Assembly: GCA_022865885.1 (NCBI GenBank)
Contig: JALHSQ010000134.1
Span: forward strand, 79,211-143,210
From: Candidatus Bathyarchaeota archaeon
GTDB lineage: Archaea > Thermoproteota > Bathyarchaeia > Bathyarchaeales > Bathycorpusculaceae
Length of the DNA stretch: 64,000 nucleotides
Direction of reading: 5' to 3'
Each line of letters begins with the position of its first letter. Within the stretch, counting starts at the first letter, position 1. Below the pieces are notes generated by a model. It saw only the letters and a program-made list of their open reading frames with translations. It searched no databases and had not been told where the DNA came from. Positions 42,560 through 50,664 of the stretch are shown one piece after another. The position numbers and the translations under genes are program-made.

Positions 42560-42811
42560 ATGCCGATAATGCGACTTGAAGAGATACGAAACATGTCTTC
42601 TGAGGAGCGAACAAAGAAGCTTGGCGAACTCCGGACTGAGCTTCTCAGGTTAAGAACTATGGTTAGGGCAGGCGGCACTGTCGAAAACCCAGCCAGAATG
42701 AAAGAGTTGCGCAAAACAATCGCACGAGCATTGACTATTGAGAGCGAGCAAGAACTTGGACTTGGCAAGACAAAGACTAAAGAAAAGAAAAAGGAGAAGA
42801 AAAAGAAGTGA
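42560..42811 (+). CDS. rpl29: Ribosomal protein uL29
   Basis: 83 residues. uL29 is a helical hairpin near the tunnel exit and SRP site. Helix 1 is IRNMSSEERTKKLGELRTEL, helix 2 contains PARMKELRKTIARAL; a lysine-rich tail (TKEKKKEKKKK) follows. The ATG comes directly after the rps3 stop. Its own stop overlaps the rnp1 GTG by four bases. No aIF1 (SUI1) gene lies after it, although this is a common site in archaea. Confidence 0.93.
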   Translation: MPIMRLEEIRNMSSEERTKKLGELRTELLRLRTMVRAGGTVENPARMKELRKTIARALTIESEQELGLGKTKTKEKKKEKKKK

Positions 42812-43089
42812 AAGTGACGCCTGAAGTGATTCGCCAAGAATTCATTGGAACCGAAGCTAAAGTTGCCACAAGTACGCACGAAGACTACACTAAGCTCTCA
42901 GGCAAGGTGGTAGATGAAACGCGAAACACGCTTACACTCTTGAACCAAGGTAAAAAAAGAGTCATCACGAAGAACTCTGTGTTTCTGCATTTCACGATCC
43001 CCGGTGGCGCTGTAGTCGAGATTGACGGCAAGCTTCTTGTGGGAAGACCAGAAGATCGGCTTAAGAAAAGCCTCAGGAGACTATGGTGA
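42808..43089 (+). CDS. rnp1: RNase P protein component 1 (Rpp29/POP4)
   Basis: 93 residues. Subunit of archaeal RNase P, which cuts the 5' leader of pre-tRNA. The Sm-like barrel blocks are EFIGTEAKVATSTHEDYTKLSG, GKVVDETRNTL and ITKNSVFLHFTIP (read in parts), followed by GRPEDRLKKS. GTG start overlaps rpl29. Location between uL29 and uS17 is the conserved archaeal place. Confidence 0.93.
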   Translation: MKVTPEVIRQEFIGTEAKVATSTHEDYTKLSGKVVDETRNTLTLLNQGKKRVITKNSVFLHFTIPGGAVVEIDGKLLVGRPEDRLKKSLRRLW

Positions 43090-43406
43090 TGTCTCTTATC
43101 TTCAAGAAGCCCAAAAAGAGTTGCGCCGACAGGAACTGTCCGTTCCATGGAGCGCTTCCAGTAAGAGGTCGCGTGCTAGAAGGTGTTGTCGTCACTTCGA
43201 AAATGGACAAGACAATAGTAGTTGAACGAGACTATCTTCAATATATTTCGAAATTCATGAAATACGAGAGAAGACACAGTCGTATTCCTTCTCATAACCC
43301 ACCATGCGTAGACGCGAGAGAGGGAGATCATGTGACAATAGCTGAGTGTCGTCCCATAAGCAAAACTGTGTCATTTGTCGTTGTAGAGAAGCTAGGAGAG
43401 AAGTGA
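43083..43406 (+). CDS. rps17: Ribosomal protein uS17
   Basis: 107 residues. uS17 is an OB-fold small-subunit protein that binds 16S rRNA early. Family blocks: CPFHGALPVRGRVLEG, SKMDKTIVVERDYL, HNPPCVDAREGDHVTIAECRPISKT (in parts). A start at ATG 43083 overlaps rnp1 by seven bases; ATG 43089 is the alternative. The archaeal CxxxxC-type N-terminus (CADRNCPFHG) is present. Confidence 0.94.
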   Translation: MVMSLIFKKPKKSCADRNCPFHGALPVRGRVLEGVVVTSKMDKTIVVERDYLQYISKFMKYERRHSRIPSHNPPCVDAREGDHVTIAECRPISKTVSFVVVEKLGEK

Positions 43407-43407
43407 G

Positions 43408-43848
43408 ATGGCGGCAAGGGCGAAACAGAGAGCTGGGTCTGTAAAGGGAATGGCTGGGCTAGGGCTGAAAGTTGCAAGAGGGTTGCAGCCGCTTTCATTG
43501 CTTAAATGTGCCGACAATACTGGAGCCAGGACGCTTCGGCTAGTTCAAGTCGTGGGATACAAGGGAAGACTGAGACGTTACCCAAAAGGAGGAGTAGGTG
43601 ACAAAATAACGATTTCCGTTAGGCAAGGAACACCAGACATGAGAAAGAAGATCTTCCAAGGAGTAATTGTTAGACAGAGAAGACCATTCAGAAGAATCGA
43701 CGGTGTCTGGGTCCAATTTGAAGACAATGCGGCAGTGATAATCACTCCTGAGGGAGAAATGAAAGGCTCAGAAATCCGCGGGCCAGTAGCGAAAGAAGCT
43801 GCAGAAAGATGGCCAAGAATAGCAAGTGCCGCCAGCATAATAGTTTGA
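43408..43848 (+). CDS. rpl14: Ribosomal protein uL14
   Basis: 146 residues. uL14 sits on the subunit interface and contacts translational GTPases. Core motif: LLKCADNTGARTLRLV, KGGVGDKITISVRQG, FEDNAAVIITPEGEMKG, ending GPVAKEAAERWPRIAS. The first 20 residues are basic and belong to archaeal forms. One base after the rps17 stop, with an AGGAG-like site in its end. Confidence 0.96.
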   Translation: MAARAKQRAGSVKGMAGLGLKVARGLQPLSLLKCADNTGARTLRLVQVVGYKGRLRRYPKGGVGDKITISVRQGTPDMRKKIFQGVIVRQRRPFRRIDGVWVQFEDNAAVIITPEGEMKGSEIRGPVAKEAAERWPRIASAASIIV

Positions 43849-43862
43849 TCGAGGAATGAAGA

Positions 43863-44483
43863 ATGCAAAAACTAAAGCCAGTAACAAAACCGACAAAGCA
43901 GAGAAAAATGCTTTATCAAGCACCTGCTCACATACGCCACAAACTCTTTTCTGCGATTCTGTCGCCGAAGCTCAGAACCTCTTATGGTGTGAAGAACCTT
44001 CCAGTGAGAAGCGGTGACACTGTACGCGTCATGAGGGGCGATCACAAAGGATTAGAAGGGAAAATAACGCGAGTTGATAGTCGAAAATACCGACTTTTTA
44101 TTGAAGGGTTAACAAGGGAGAAAGTTGACGGAACAGCCATATCTGTCCCAGTTCATCCTTCTAAAGTCATGATCATAAACCTGAATCTTGACGATAAATG
44201 GCGTAAGAAAGTGTTGGAAAGGAAAAGAGGGATTCCCAAGAAAGCGGAACGCGTGGTCAGGAAACCTGAGAGAAGGCTTGCTGAAGCCGAAGCTGCTGAA
44301 GAAGCGAAAGCAGAGGAGAAACCGAAGGACAAGAAACCACGAAAGAGAAAGAGGAAGATAGCTAAGAAACCTGTGGCGGAGAAAGCTGAAAGAGAAGCAC
44401 CTGAGACTGGAGAAGAGACGCTGAAAGCAAAGACGACGAGGAAAAGGCGGAAGACAACAAGGAAAACTGAAGGAGGAGCATGA
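43863..44483 (+). CDS. rpl24: Ribosomal protein uL24 with long basic/acidic tail
   Basis: 206 residues, longer than most archaeal uL24 (about 120). The first 120 residues hold the KOW unit VRSGDTVRVMRGDHKGLEGKI and the archaeal N-terminal helix (HKLFSAILSPKLR). The last 85 are a low-complexity tail rich in Lys, Glu, Arg and Ala, presumably disordered and rRNA-binding. Its stop overlaps the rps4e ATG by four bases. Confidence 0.94.
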   Translation: MQKLKPVTKPTKQRKMLYQAPAHIRHKLFSAILSPKLRTSYGVKNLPVRSGDTVRVMRGDHKGLEGKITRVDSRKYRLFIEGLTREKVDGTAISVPVHPSKVMIINLNLDDKWRKKVLERKRGIPKKAERVVRKPERRLAEAEAAEEAKAEEKPKDKKPRKRKRKIAKKPVAEKAEREAPETGEETLKAKTTRKRRKTTRKTEGGA

Positions 44484-45244
44484 GCTTGGGCACAAAAGGG
44501 GCGTCTACATGTCTAAAGCGCAAACCCGCGCCGAGATTCTGGCCAATTCATAGAAAGGAAGTCACTTGGGTTGTGAAACCCTCCTCTGGCCCGCATGACA
44601 GTGAGAATTGCCTGCCTCTGGCTGTAATCCTGCGAGACATTCTGGGTTTTGCCAGGACAAGGAAGGAGGCTAAGACGATAGTTTCGCAAGGAAAGATCCA
44701 CGTTGACGGACGCATTAGACGCGAAGATGATTTTCCGGTAGGATTGCTGGATGTCGTCTCTATACAAGACGTAGAAAAGAGTTTCCGTGTATTACCCTCT
44801 GCGAATGGTTTGGTTCTCAAACTGATTGATAAAGAAGAAGCGAAATTCAAGCTCTGTAGAATCGAGAATAAGAGTACTCTGAGGAACGGCAATATACAAC
44901 TCAGCCTTCACGATGGCTCAAACATATTTGTGAAGATCGCTGATCCGAAGAGTCCACTAGAAGACGTTTATGAAACGTTGGACACGCTGAAAATAAGCCT
45001 ACCCGAGAAACAGATCATTGAATGTGCGAAAATGAAAGAAAAAGGCTACGCAATGATAACTGGCGGAAAGAACATTGGCAAGCACGGCAAGATAGTTGAA
45101 ATAGAGAAGGCGGAAGGAAAGAAACGTAGAAGCTCTCTTGTGACCATCGAAGATGAGAAAGGCAATCGATACCAGACGATTCTGAGCTTTGTGATTTCTG
45201 TGGGCGAAACGCAGCCACTTATATCATTGCCGGAGGTTGTCTAA
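44480..45244 (+). CDS. rps4e: Ribosomal protein eS4
   Basis: 254 residues, the archaeal/eukaryal-type S4e. S4-like RNA-binding unit DILGFARTRKEAKTIVSQGKIHVDGRI (in parts), central domain, and KOW-type end with GGKNIGKHGKIVEIE. The start ATG 44480 lies inside rpl24. A marker of archaeal origin. Confidence 0.95.
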   Translation: MSLGTKGASTCLKRKPAPRFWPIHRKEVTWVVKPSSGPHDSENCLPLAVILRDILGFARTRKEAKTIVSQGKIHVDGRIRREDDFPVGLLDVVSIQDVEKSFRVLPSANGLVLKLIDKEEAKFKLCRIENKSTLRNGNIQLSLHDGSNIFVKIADPKSPLEDVYETLDTLKISLPEKQIIECAKMKEKGYAMITGGKNIGKHGKIVEIEKAEGKKRRSSLVTIEDEKGNRYQTILSFVISVGETQPLISLPEVV

Positions 45245-45245
45245 C

Positions 45246-45785
45246 TTGTCCGACGATGAGATTCGTAAGGCGTGGGAAGGAAACCCCATGCTCAAACCAA
45301 AGATAGAGAAAGTGGTCGTGAATCTTAGCGTTGGCAAATCTGGCGAACCGCTGGAAAAAGCAGCAGGAGTTTTGAAAGAGCTCACAGGTCAAACCCCCTG
45401 CAAGAGAAAGGCCAAACAGACGATCAGAGATTTCGGAATCAGAAAAGGTGAATCAATAGCATGCATTGTAACCCTCAGAAACCAAGATGCCATAGAGTTT
45501 CTTAACAAAGTCTTGCCTGTGATTGATAGGAAAATCGCCAAGAGAAGCTTTGACAAGAACGGCAGCTTCTCTTTTGGTCTGAAGGAACACATCGAAATCC
45601 GCGGAGTGAAATATGATCCTGACGTAGGCATATTCGGCATGGATGTTTGTGTCGCCATGATCCGACCAGGATATCGCGTCAAAAACCGGCGCAGAGAAAA
45701 ATCGAAAATCGGCTCAAAACACATATTGACGCCAGAGGAATCCATGGTTTTCGTCAAAGACACATTGAGAGTTGAGATTGTCTAG
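45246..45785 (+). CDS. rpl5: Ribosomal protein uL5
   Basis: 179 residues. uL5 binds 5S rRNA and contacts the P-site tRNA. Blocks: NPMLKPKIEKVVVNLSVGK, TGQTPCKRKAKQTIRDFGIRKGE (in parts), GIFGMDVCVAMIRPGYRV. GGAGG at 45232-45236 is nine bases from TTG 45246 and zero from TTG 45237, so 45246 is chosen. Confidence 0.95.
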   Translation: MSDDEIRKAWEGNPMLKPKIEKVVVNLSVGKSGEPLEKAAGVLKELTGQTPCKRKAKQTIRDFGIRKGESIACIVTLRNQDAIEFLNKVLPVIDRKIAKRSFDKNGSFSFGLKEHIEIRGVKYDPDVGIFGMDVCVAMIRPGYRVKNRRREKSKIGSKHILTPEESMVFVKDTLRVEIV

Positions 45786-45800
45786 ATCAGAGGCTTGCTT

Positions 45801-45965
45801 ATGGGGAAACAAAAACCGAGGAAAGAAAGAAAATATGGCAAAGGAACTAGACCATGCAGTAGATGCGGTTCCTATGGACCGATTATCCGACGTTACAATT
45901 TATATTTATGCCGGCAATGTTTTAGGGAAGTAGCCAAGAAACTCGGATTCAAGAAATATGAGTAA
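45801..45965 (+). CDS. rps14: Ribosomal protein uS14 (zinc-binding type)
   Basis: 54 residues ([18 protein letters not shown] then [22 protein letters not shown] in parts, ending KKLGFKKYE). The two CxxC pairs bind zinc, as in archaeal S14. It is short but unmistakable and in the conserved place between uL5 and uS8. Its TAA shares one base with the rps8 ATG. Confidence 0.95.
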   Translation: MGKQKPRKERKYGKGTRPCSRCGSYGPIIRRYNLYLCRQCFREVAKKLGFKKYE

Positions 45966-46363
45966 TGAGGAAAGACATGATGGACACTTTGGCTAATGGT
46001 CTAACGACAATCAAGAACAACGAGATGCGCAATAGGCGTGAATGCATAATCAGCCCAGCCTCTAAACTTCTGGGTAGGGTTCTTAGGATTATGCAGCTGA
46101 ACGGTTACATTGGAGAATTCGAGTTTGTTGATGACGGTCGTTCAGGAAAGTTCAAGGTTCAATTGCTAGGCAGAATAAACAAGTGTGGAGCTGTCAGGCC
46201 ACGCTACTCACTCAAAATAGACGAATTTGAGGAGTGGGAGAAGAAAATACTCCCGTCAAGAGATGTGGGTACGATGGTTATCTCGACCCCGAAGGGCGTC
46301 CTGTCCCACAAAGAAGCCAGAGAGAAACACCTTGGAGGCAAGCTGCTAGCATTCGTCTACTAG
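45965..46363 (+). CDS. rps8: Ribosomal protein uS8
   Basis: 132 residues. uS8 organises the central domain of 16S rRNA. Start MMDTLANGLTTIKNNE, middle GYIGEFEFVDDGRSGKFKVQLLG (in parts), end GTMVISTPKGVLSHKEAREKHLGG. The ATG at 45965 overlaps the rps14 stop. Confidence 0.95.
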   Translation: MRKDMMDTLANGLTTIKNNEMRNRRECIISPASKLLGRVLRIMQLNGYIGEFEFVDDGRSGKFKVQLLGRINKCGAVRPRYSLKIDEFEEWEKKILPSRDVGTMVISTPKGVLSHKEAREKHLGGKLLAFVY

Positions 46364-46380
46364 AAAAAAGGGGTCCTATA

Positions 46381-46929
46381 ATGCGTGCCATAGAAGTCTC
46401 AAAAACCATTCAAATCCCAGAAGACGTGGAAGTAAGCCTAGACGAAAGAAAAGTTACCGTCAAAGGCCCAAAAGGGACAATGATTCGCGACTTTCACCAT
46501 GCTCCAATATCCATCGAACTTGACGGAAAGACAATTCGCATCTGGGCCGAATGGCCCAGGAAGAAAGAGTCATCTTTGGTTGGAACGATCTATTCGCACA
46601 TTCAAAACATGATCACAGGAGTTGAAAAGGGTTTCACCTACAAGCTCAAGGTAGTTTTCTCCCATTTTCCCGTAACAGTCAAAGTCAAGGATCAGAGGGT
46701 TTTGATTGAGAACTTCTCAGGTGAAAGAAGCCCTAGAAAAGCCAAGATAGTGGGCGACGCCAAAGTCAGCGTTCAGGGCGAGGACGTAATAGTCCAAGAC
46801 TTGAACTTGGAGAACGTAAGCCAAACAGCCGCCAACATTGAACAAGCCACGAAAGTGAAAAGAAAAGATCCTAGAATATTCCTAGATGGAATATACGTAT
46901 ACGAACGAATCGAGGGAATGGAAAAGTGA
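46381..46929 (+). CDS. rpl6: Ribosomal protein uL6
   Basis: 182 residues. uL6 is near the sarcin-ricin loop. Two similar domains; VKGPKGTMIRDFHH in the first, VFSHFPVTVKVKDQRVLIENFSGER (in parts) in the second. Start at ATG 46381 with an AGGGG site; the longer frame to 46234 lies inside rps8. Overlaps rpl32e by four bases. Confidence 0.95.
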   Translation: MRAIEVSKTIQIPEDVEVSLDERKVTVKGPKGTMIRDFHHAPISIELDGKTIRIWAEWPRKKESSLVGTIYSHIQNMITGVEKGFTYKLKVVFSHFPVTVKVKDQRVLIENFSGERSPRKAKIVGDAKVSVQGEDVIVQDLNLENVSQTAANIEQATKVKRKDPRIFLDGIYVYERIEGMEK

Positions 46930-47462
46930 CAGAGCAAAATACAAGGGCTTCAGAAAAGGCATTGAAACTTAGAAGGCGGCTGAAGCAAAAGAAGCCAAAT
47001 TTCGTCAGACCCGAAAGCTGGCGATACGTACGCCTGAAAGAGAATTGGCGTAGACCGCGAGGTCTAGATCACAAAGTGCGGCTTAAGTGGGCTGGATGGC
47101 CACCTGGCGTAAGCGTTGGATATAGAGGACCAAAGGCCACTAGAGGGCTTCACCCATCAGGATTCAGAGAAGTTCTAGTTTACAATGTAGATGATCTTGG
47201 AAGAGTTGATCCTGATACGCAAGTTGCAAGAATCGCTCACACAGTTGGGAAAAGGAAAAGAGCCGCCATCCTCACCGAAGCAAGAAAGAAAAAGGTTAGA
47301 GTTCTAAATGTAAAAGTCGCAAGAGAAGTGACTTCAAAAGAGGATTCGACTGAAGAAAAGCTGGAAGAAGCAACTGAAGCGAAAGAAGTAGAAGAAATGG
47401 ACAAGCCTGCAGAAAAAAGAGGGAAGACTAGGAAGCGTAAAGAGGAGATGGAGGAGCAGTGA
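46926..47462 (+). CDS. rpl32e: Ribosomal protein eL32
   Basis: 178 residues. The eL32 core is KKPNFVRPESWRYVRLKENWRRPRG (in parts), then KWAGWPPGVSVGYRGPKATRGLHPSG and an end TVGKRKRAAILTEARKKKVRVLNV. An acidic/basic tail of about 45 residues is added. GTG start overlaps the uL6 stop. Absent from bacteria. Confidence 0.94.
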   Translation: MTEQNTRASEKALKLRRRLKQKKPNFVRPESWRYVRLKENWRRPRGLDHKVRLKWAGWPPGVSVGYRGPKATRGLHPSGFREVLVYNVDDLGRVDPDTQVARIAHTVGKRKRAAILTEARKKKVRVLNVKVAREVTSKEDSTEEKLEEATEAKEVEEMDKPAEKRGKTRKRKEEMEEQ

Positions 47463-47914
47463 CTGATCTTAAGAGTCAACGTCGTCTAGCTGCGCAGATA
47501 TTGAAAGTCGGTCAGAACCGCGTTTGGATAGATCCTGACAAGACAGATGACGCGGATACTGCGATTACCCGAGAGGAAATCAGAAGGCTGATACATGAGG
47601 GGGTAATTGCATCGCGGCCGGAAAAAGGGGTTAGCCGAGCAAGAGCGCGTGTCTTGCACGTGAAAAGGAAGAAGGGATTGCGAAGTGGCGAAGGTAGCAG
47701 GACTGGGTCTCCTCGAGCACGAGTTTCCAAGAAAGAGGCATGGATGAAGAAAATCCGAGCCTTGAGAAAGCGACTTCGCGGATTGAAGGTCAAGAAGATC
47801 ATTGCTGAGAACTCATATCGAGAATTATACATAATGGCTAGCAGCGGAAGATTCGGATCCGTGGCTGATCTGGAACGCTATTTGAAGTCACATGAACTTT
47901 GGAGGAAACGCTAA
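47459..47914 (+). CDS. rpl19e: Ribosomal protein eL19
   Basis: 151 residues. Blocks: LKSQRRLAAQILKVGQNRVWIDP (in parts), ITREEIRRLIHEGVIASRPEKGVSRARAR, GSRTGSPRARVSKKEAWMKKIRALRK. The protein links the two subunits in archaea and eukaryotes. GTG start overlaps eL32; its stop directly precedes rpl18. Confidence 0.95.
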   Translation: MTDLKSQRRLAAQILKVGQNRVWIDPDKTDDADTAITREEIRRLIHEGVIASRPEKGVSRARARVLHVKRKKGLRSGEGSRTGSPRARVSKKEAWMKKIRALRKRLRGLKVKKIIAENSYRELYIMASSGRFGSVADLERYLKSHELWRKR

Positions 47915-48523
47915 GTGGCTAGGAATTCGCGTTATTGCGCCCCATATAGGCGAAGAAGAGAAGGAAAAACCGACTATAAGGCAAGGAAAGTCTTCATACT
48001 TTCCGGAAAACCTCGCGTGGTTATCCGCGGCTCCCTCAAGAATGTGATAGCTCAAATCGTAATAGCTAAACCCGAAGGAGACGAAGTCCTAGTTTCAGCT
48101 CATAGTCGAGAGCTGGCAAGAGAATATGGTTGGAAAGCTTCTCGAGGAAACTTGCCAGCAGCCTACTTAACTGGATTTCTCTGTGGATCCAAAGCCAAGG
48201 CAAAAGGAGTTGAAGAGGCAATACCCGACATAGGGTTACATTCACCCTCCAAAGGTGCAAGGATTTTCGCGGCACTAAAAGGCATCGCAGACACCGGAGT
48301 GCAAATACCACATGGCGAAAAGAAACTACCTGATGAAAAAAGAATAAAAGGCGAGCATATTGTGCACTACGCTGAAAGTTTGGCTTCGACCCCAGAAGTA
48401 TATCAAGCTAGATTCTCAAAATACCTGGAGCAAAAGCTTCCCCCAGAGAGATTATCTGAGGCTTTTGCAGAGGTCAAGAAGGCGATTGCCACAGCATTCA
48501 AAAGTGGAGGCAAGAAGGTTTGA
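47915..48523 (+). CDS. rpl18: Ribosomal protein uL18
   Basis: 202 residues. uL18 binds 5S rRNA with uL5. Archaeal-type long form: YRRRREGKTDYKARKVFILSGKPRVVIRGSLKNV (in parts), AAYLTGFLCGSKAKAKGVEEAI, DIGLHSPSKGARIFAALKGI. GTG 47915 follows directly after the eL19 stop. Confidence 0.95.
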   Translation: MARNSRYCAPYRRRREGKTDYKARKVFILSGKPRVVIRGSLKNVIAQIVIAKPEGDEVLVSAHSRELAREYGWKASRGNLPAAYLTGFLCGSKAKAKGVEEAIPDIGLHSPSKGARIFAALKGIADTGVQIPHGEKKLPDEKRIKGEHIVHYAESLASTPEVYQARFSKYLEQKLPPERLSEAFAEVKKAIATAFKSGGKKV

Positions 48524-49185
48524 AAGCCCGAGGTAGGCGAAGAGATAACCGGAGGAGAGATGCATCAGCAAGTCTAGAACAATGGGTTCCAAAAACTCGC
48601 ATTGGAAAAATGATTCAAGAGGGCAGAATCACGTCGATCGAGGAGATATTTACAGCTGGTCTGCAACCGCGCGAACCACAAATCATCGACACGTTGCTCC
48701 CAGATCTGCAAGAGGAAGTCATAAACATTAATCTAGTTCAGAAGCAGACCGATGCTGGCGAGAAATCAAGGTTCAAAGCGATTGTCGCTGTCGGAAATAG
48801 AGACGGCTACATCGGTCTAGGATCTGGAAAAGCTAGTCAAGTGCGTAATGCCATTGAAAAGGCTGCTGCAGACGCTCGCTTGAAGATCGTGCCTGTAAGG
48901 CGTGGATGCGGAAGCTGGGAGTGTGGTTGTGGAAAGCATCATTCAATCCCGTTTAGAGTTGAGGGAAGATGTGGTAGCGTGAGAATCGATGTCATTCCAG
49001 GGCCACGAGGATTAGGCTTGGTGGCTAGTGAAGTTGCGAAAGTAATTCTTGGTCTTGCAGGAATAAAAGACTGTTGGACTAGGAGTTTCGGTTCAACAAG
49101 GACAGTTCCTTCATTTGCGCACGCCGTTTTTGACGCATTGAAGAAAACCTACAGTTTAATAACTCCAGCGGATTGGGTGGCATAG
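48520..49185 (+). CDS. rps5: Ribosomal protein uS5
   Basis: 221 residues. uS5 helps unwind mRNA at the entry and maintain fidelity. Double-stranded RNA-binding part FKAIVAVGNRDGYIGLGSGKA, then VIPGPRGLGLVASEVAKVIL and SFGSTRTVPSFAHAVFDALKK. It has a cysteine-rich loop RRGCGSWECGCGKHH, seen in archaeal S5. TTG start overlaps rpl18 by four bases. Confidence 0.95.
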   Translation: MKARGRRRDNRRRDASASLEQWVPKTRIGKMIQEGRITSIEEIFTAGLQPREPQIIDTLLPDLQEEVININLVQKQTDAGEKSRFKAIVAVGNRDGYIGLGSGKASQVRNAIEKAAADARLKIVPVRRGCGSWECGCGKHHSIPFRVEGRCGSVRIDVIPGPRGLGLVASEVAKVILGLAGIKDCWTRSFGSTRTVPSFAHAVFDALKKTYSLITPADWVA

Positions 49186-49674
49186 GTGACTGAGAAGGCA
49201 AAAGGAAACAAGTGTATTATAGCAATAAGAGTCCGTGGAGTGATTAGTGCTCGACGAGAGGATAGAGAGACACTGCGTATGCTGAATCTGACAAGGAACA
49301 ACTATGCAGTCTTGATTGATGATCGTTCCTCTTTTCTCGGAATGTTAAGGGCAGCGCAAGGCTACGTTACTTGGGGTGAAGCTTCAAAGGAGACCATAGC
49401 CACGCTTATTATGAAAAGGGGAAGACTTGCGGGAAACAAAAGATTAACAGAAGAATGCCTGCAAAAAGTAGGTTGCAGGTCGATAGAGGAACTTGCGCAG
49501 TCTGTCTTTAATTGCACCATTGAATATTGGGCATTGCTAAACATTCAACCAGTTTTCAGACTGAAACCACCCACCAAGGGATTCAAGGGGAATATAAAGA
49601 AGGGTGTCGGTCAGGGCGGGGAGCTGGGATACCGCGGGGACAGAATCAACGAGCTAGCAGAGCGAATGATCTGA
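49186..49674 (+). CDS. rpl30: Ribosomal protein uL30
   Basis: 162 residues, archaeal long form. IIAIRVRGVISARREDRETLRMLNL (in parts) starts the domain; NYAVLIDDRSSFLGMLRAAQGYVTWGE continues; end PPTKGFKGNIKKGVGQGGELGYRGD. GTG right after the uS5 stop. A T-run follows at 49690-49695. Confidence 0.95.
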   Translation: MTEKAKGNKCIIAIRVRGVISARREDRETLRMLNLTRNNYAVLIDDRSSFLGMLRAAQGYVTWGEASKETIATLIMKRGRLAGNKRLTEECLQKVGCRSIEELAQSVFNCTIEYWALLNIQPVFRLKPPTKGFKGNIKKGVGQGGELGYRGDRINELAERMI

Positions 49675-49689
49675 GCTTCGGTTCTAGCC

Positions 49690-49695
49690 TTTTTT
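49690..49695 (+). terminator. T-tract after rpl30
   Basis: Six Ts directly behind rpl30 look like an archaeal intrinsic terminator. A TATA box follows a few bases later, so the ribosomal operon may be split here. Confidence 0.35.
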
Positions 49696-49706
49696 CTTGC
49701 GATACG

Positions 49707-49713
49707 TTTTATA
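49707..49713 (+). promoter_or_regulatory. TATA box before the Hsp20-like gene
   Basis: TTTTATA (context CGTTTTATAGTT) predicts a start near 49736, 19 bases before the TTG at 49755. Confidence 0.45.
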
Positions 49714-49754
49714 GTTGCTTTTGGAATGCCATTGTGTCCTAGGAGAAGGAAAGG

Positions 49755-50210
49755 TTGAGCGCGAAGTGGAGGAGAAGCAAGAGAGATTCAAACCGGTTTA
49801 ACATTTTCAAAGCGTTCAGTAGAGTTAGGAAAAAGAGTGTTCAAACCCTCGATGCCAAGAATTCGAAGAACAAGAAACACGCTTATTCCAATCGAAGTCG
49901 AGTTCTCAAGGTGCACGCAGAAAAGAAAATTAGAGAGTTAGAACCACTCATTGACGTTCTTGAAGAAAAAGAGGCGATAATAGTCGTTGCCGAACTCGCC
50001 GGATACAACGAGGAGAATTTAAGGGTTCGTGTGAAAAACCAACGGTTAACTCTGTCTGCTGAGACCTTGGATCGAAAATACTATAAAAGTTTAAATCTTC
50101 CTAAGAGAGTGATTCCAAGCACTATACGTACGACATACAAAAATGGCGTGCTTGAAGTACAGCTTAAAAAGGCTGTAGAAGAAAAGGCCATTGACAAGGT
50201 TGCTGGTTAG
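49755..50210 (+). CDS. Hsp20/alpha-crystallin-like protein inside the ribosomal cluster
   Basis: 151 residues. The C-terminal 90 residues read as an alpha-crystallin domain: PLIDVLEEKEAIIVVAELAGYNEENLRVRVKNQRLTLSAE (in parts) and the end YKNGVLEVQLKKA, the usual GVLEV element. The first 60 residues are basic (RRSKRDSNRFNIFKAFSRVRKK) and not part of the fold. The C-terminal IxI motif of oligomeric small heat-shock proteins is not seen. It lies between uL30 and uL15 with its own TATA box; a role as a nascent-chain or assembly chaperone is inferred. TTG start after AGGAGAAGGAAAGG. Confidence 0.8.
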   Translation: MSAKWRRSKRDSNRFNIFKAFSRVRKKSVQTLDAKNSKNKKHAYSNRSRVLKVHAEKKIRELEPLIDVLEEKEAIIVVAELAGYNEENLRVRVKNQRLTLSAETLDRKYYKSLNLPKRVIPSTIRTTYKNGVLEVQLKKAVEEKAIDKVAG

Positions 50211-50213
50211 GAA

Positions 50214-50654
50214 ATGCCGCATAGCCTCAGAAAATGCAGGAAGAACCGTGGTTCAAGAACATGTGGTTACGGGAAGGTGGGTCAGCATAGAGATCAAGGA
50301 GCTAAGCCGGAGCGGAAGTGTGGGCGGCATAAGCACAAGATGTCGTACGTTTTGAGATATGAACCTGGCTATTTCGGCAAGAGTGGTTTCACTTCTCCAA
50401 AGAGCCTTAAACGTAACGTTAAGTCGGTAAATGTGGGAGAACTCGATCGAATCGTGGAGAAGCTTTCTCCGAAAAAGGAAAGGGACAAGTTCTTGATTGA
50501 CTTGGAAAGCCTTAGTTACACGAAACTTCTCGGCAAAGGCAAAGTCACGAAACCATTAACAGTGAAAGTGCCGTCTTGTTCGAAATCTGCATCCCAGAAA
50601 GTGAAGGATGCAGGCGGCGAAGTATTGGTGGAAACTGAAGACACAGGAGAGTAG
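50214..50654 (+). CDS. rpl15: Ribosomal protein uL15
   Basis: 146 residues. The basic, glycine-rich N-terminus (KCRKNRGSRTCGYGKVGQHRDQGAKPERKCGRHKHK, in parts) threads into 23S rRNA; the C-terminal domain has VKVPSCSKSASQKVKDAGGEVL. It is in the conserved spot before secY. Four bases after the Hsp20-like stop. Confidence 0.94.
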   Translation: MPHSLRKCRKNRGSRTCGYGKVGQHRDQGAKPERKCGRHKHKMSYVLRYEPGYFGKSGFTSPKSLKRNVKSVNVGELDRIVEKLSPKKERDKFLIDLESLSYTKLLGKGKVTKPLTVKVPSCSKSASQKVKDAGGEVLVETEDTGE

Positions 50655-50664
50655 CTGTTAACTC

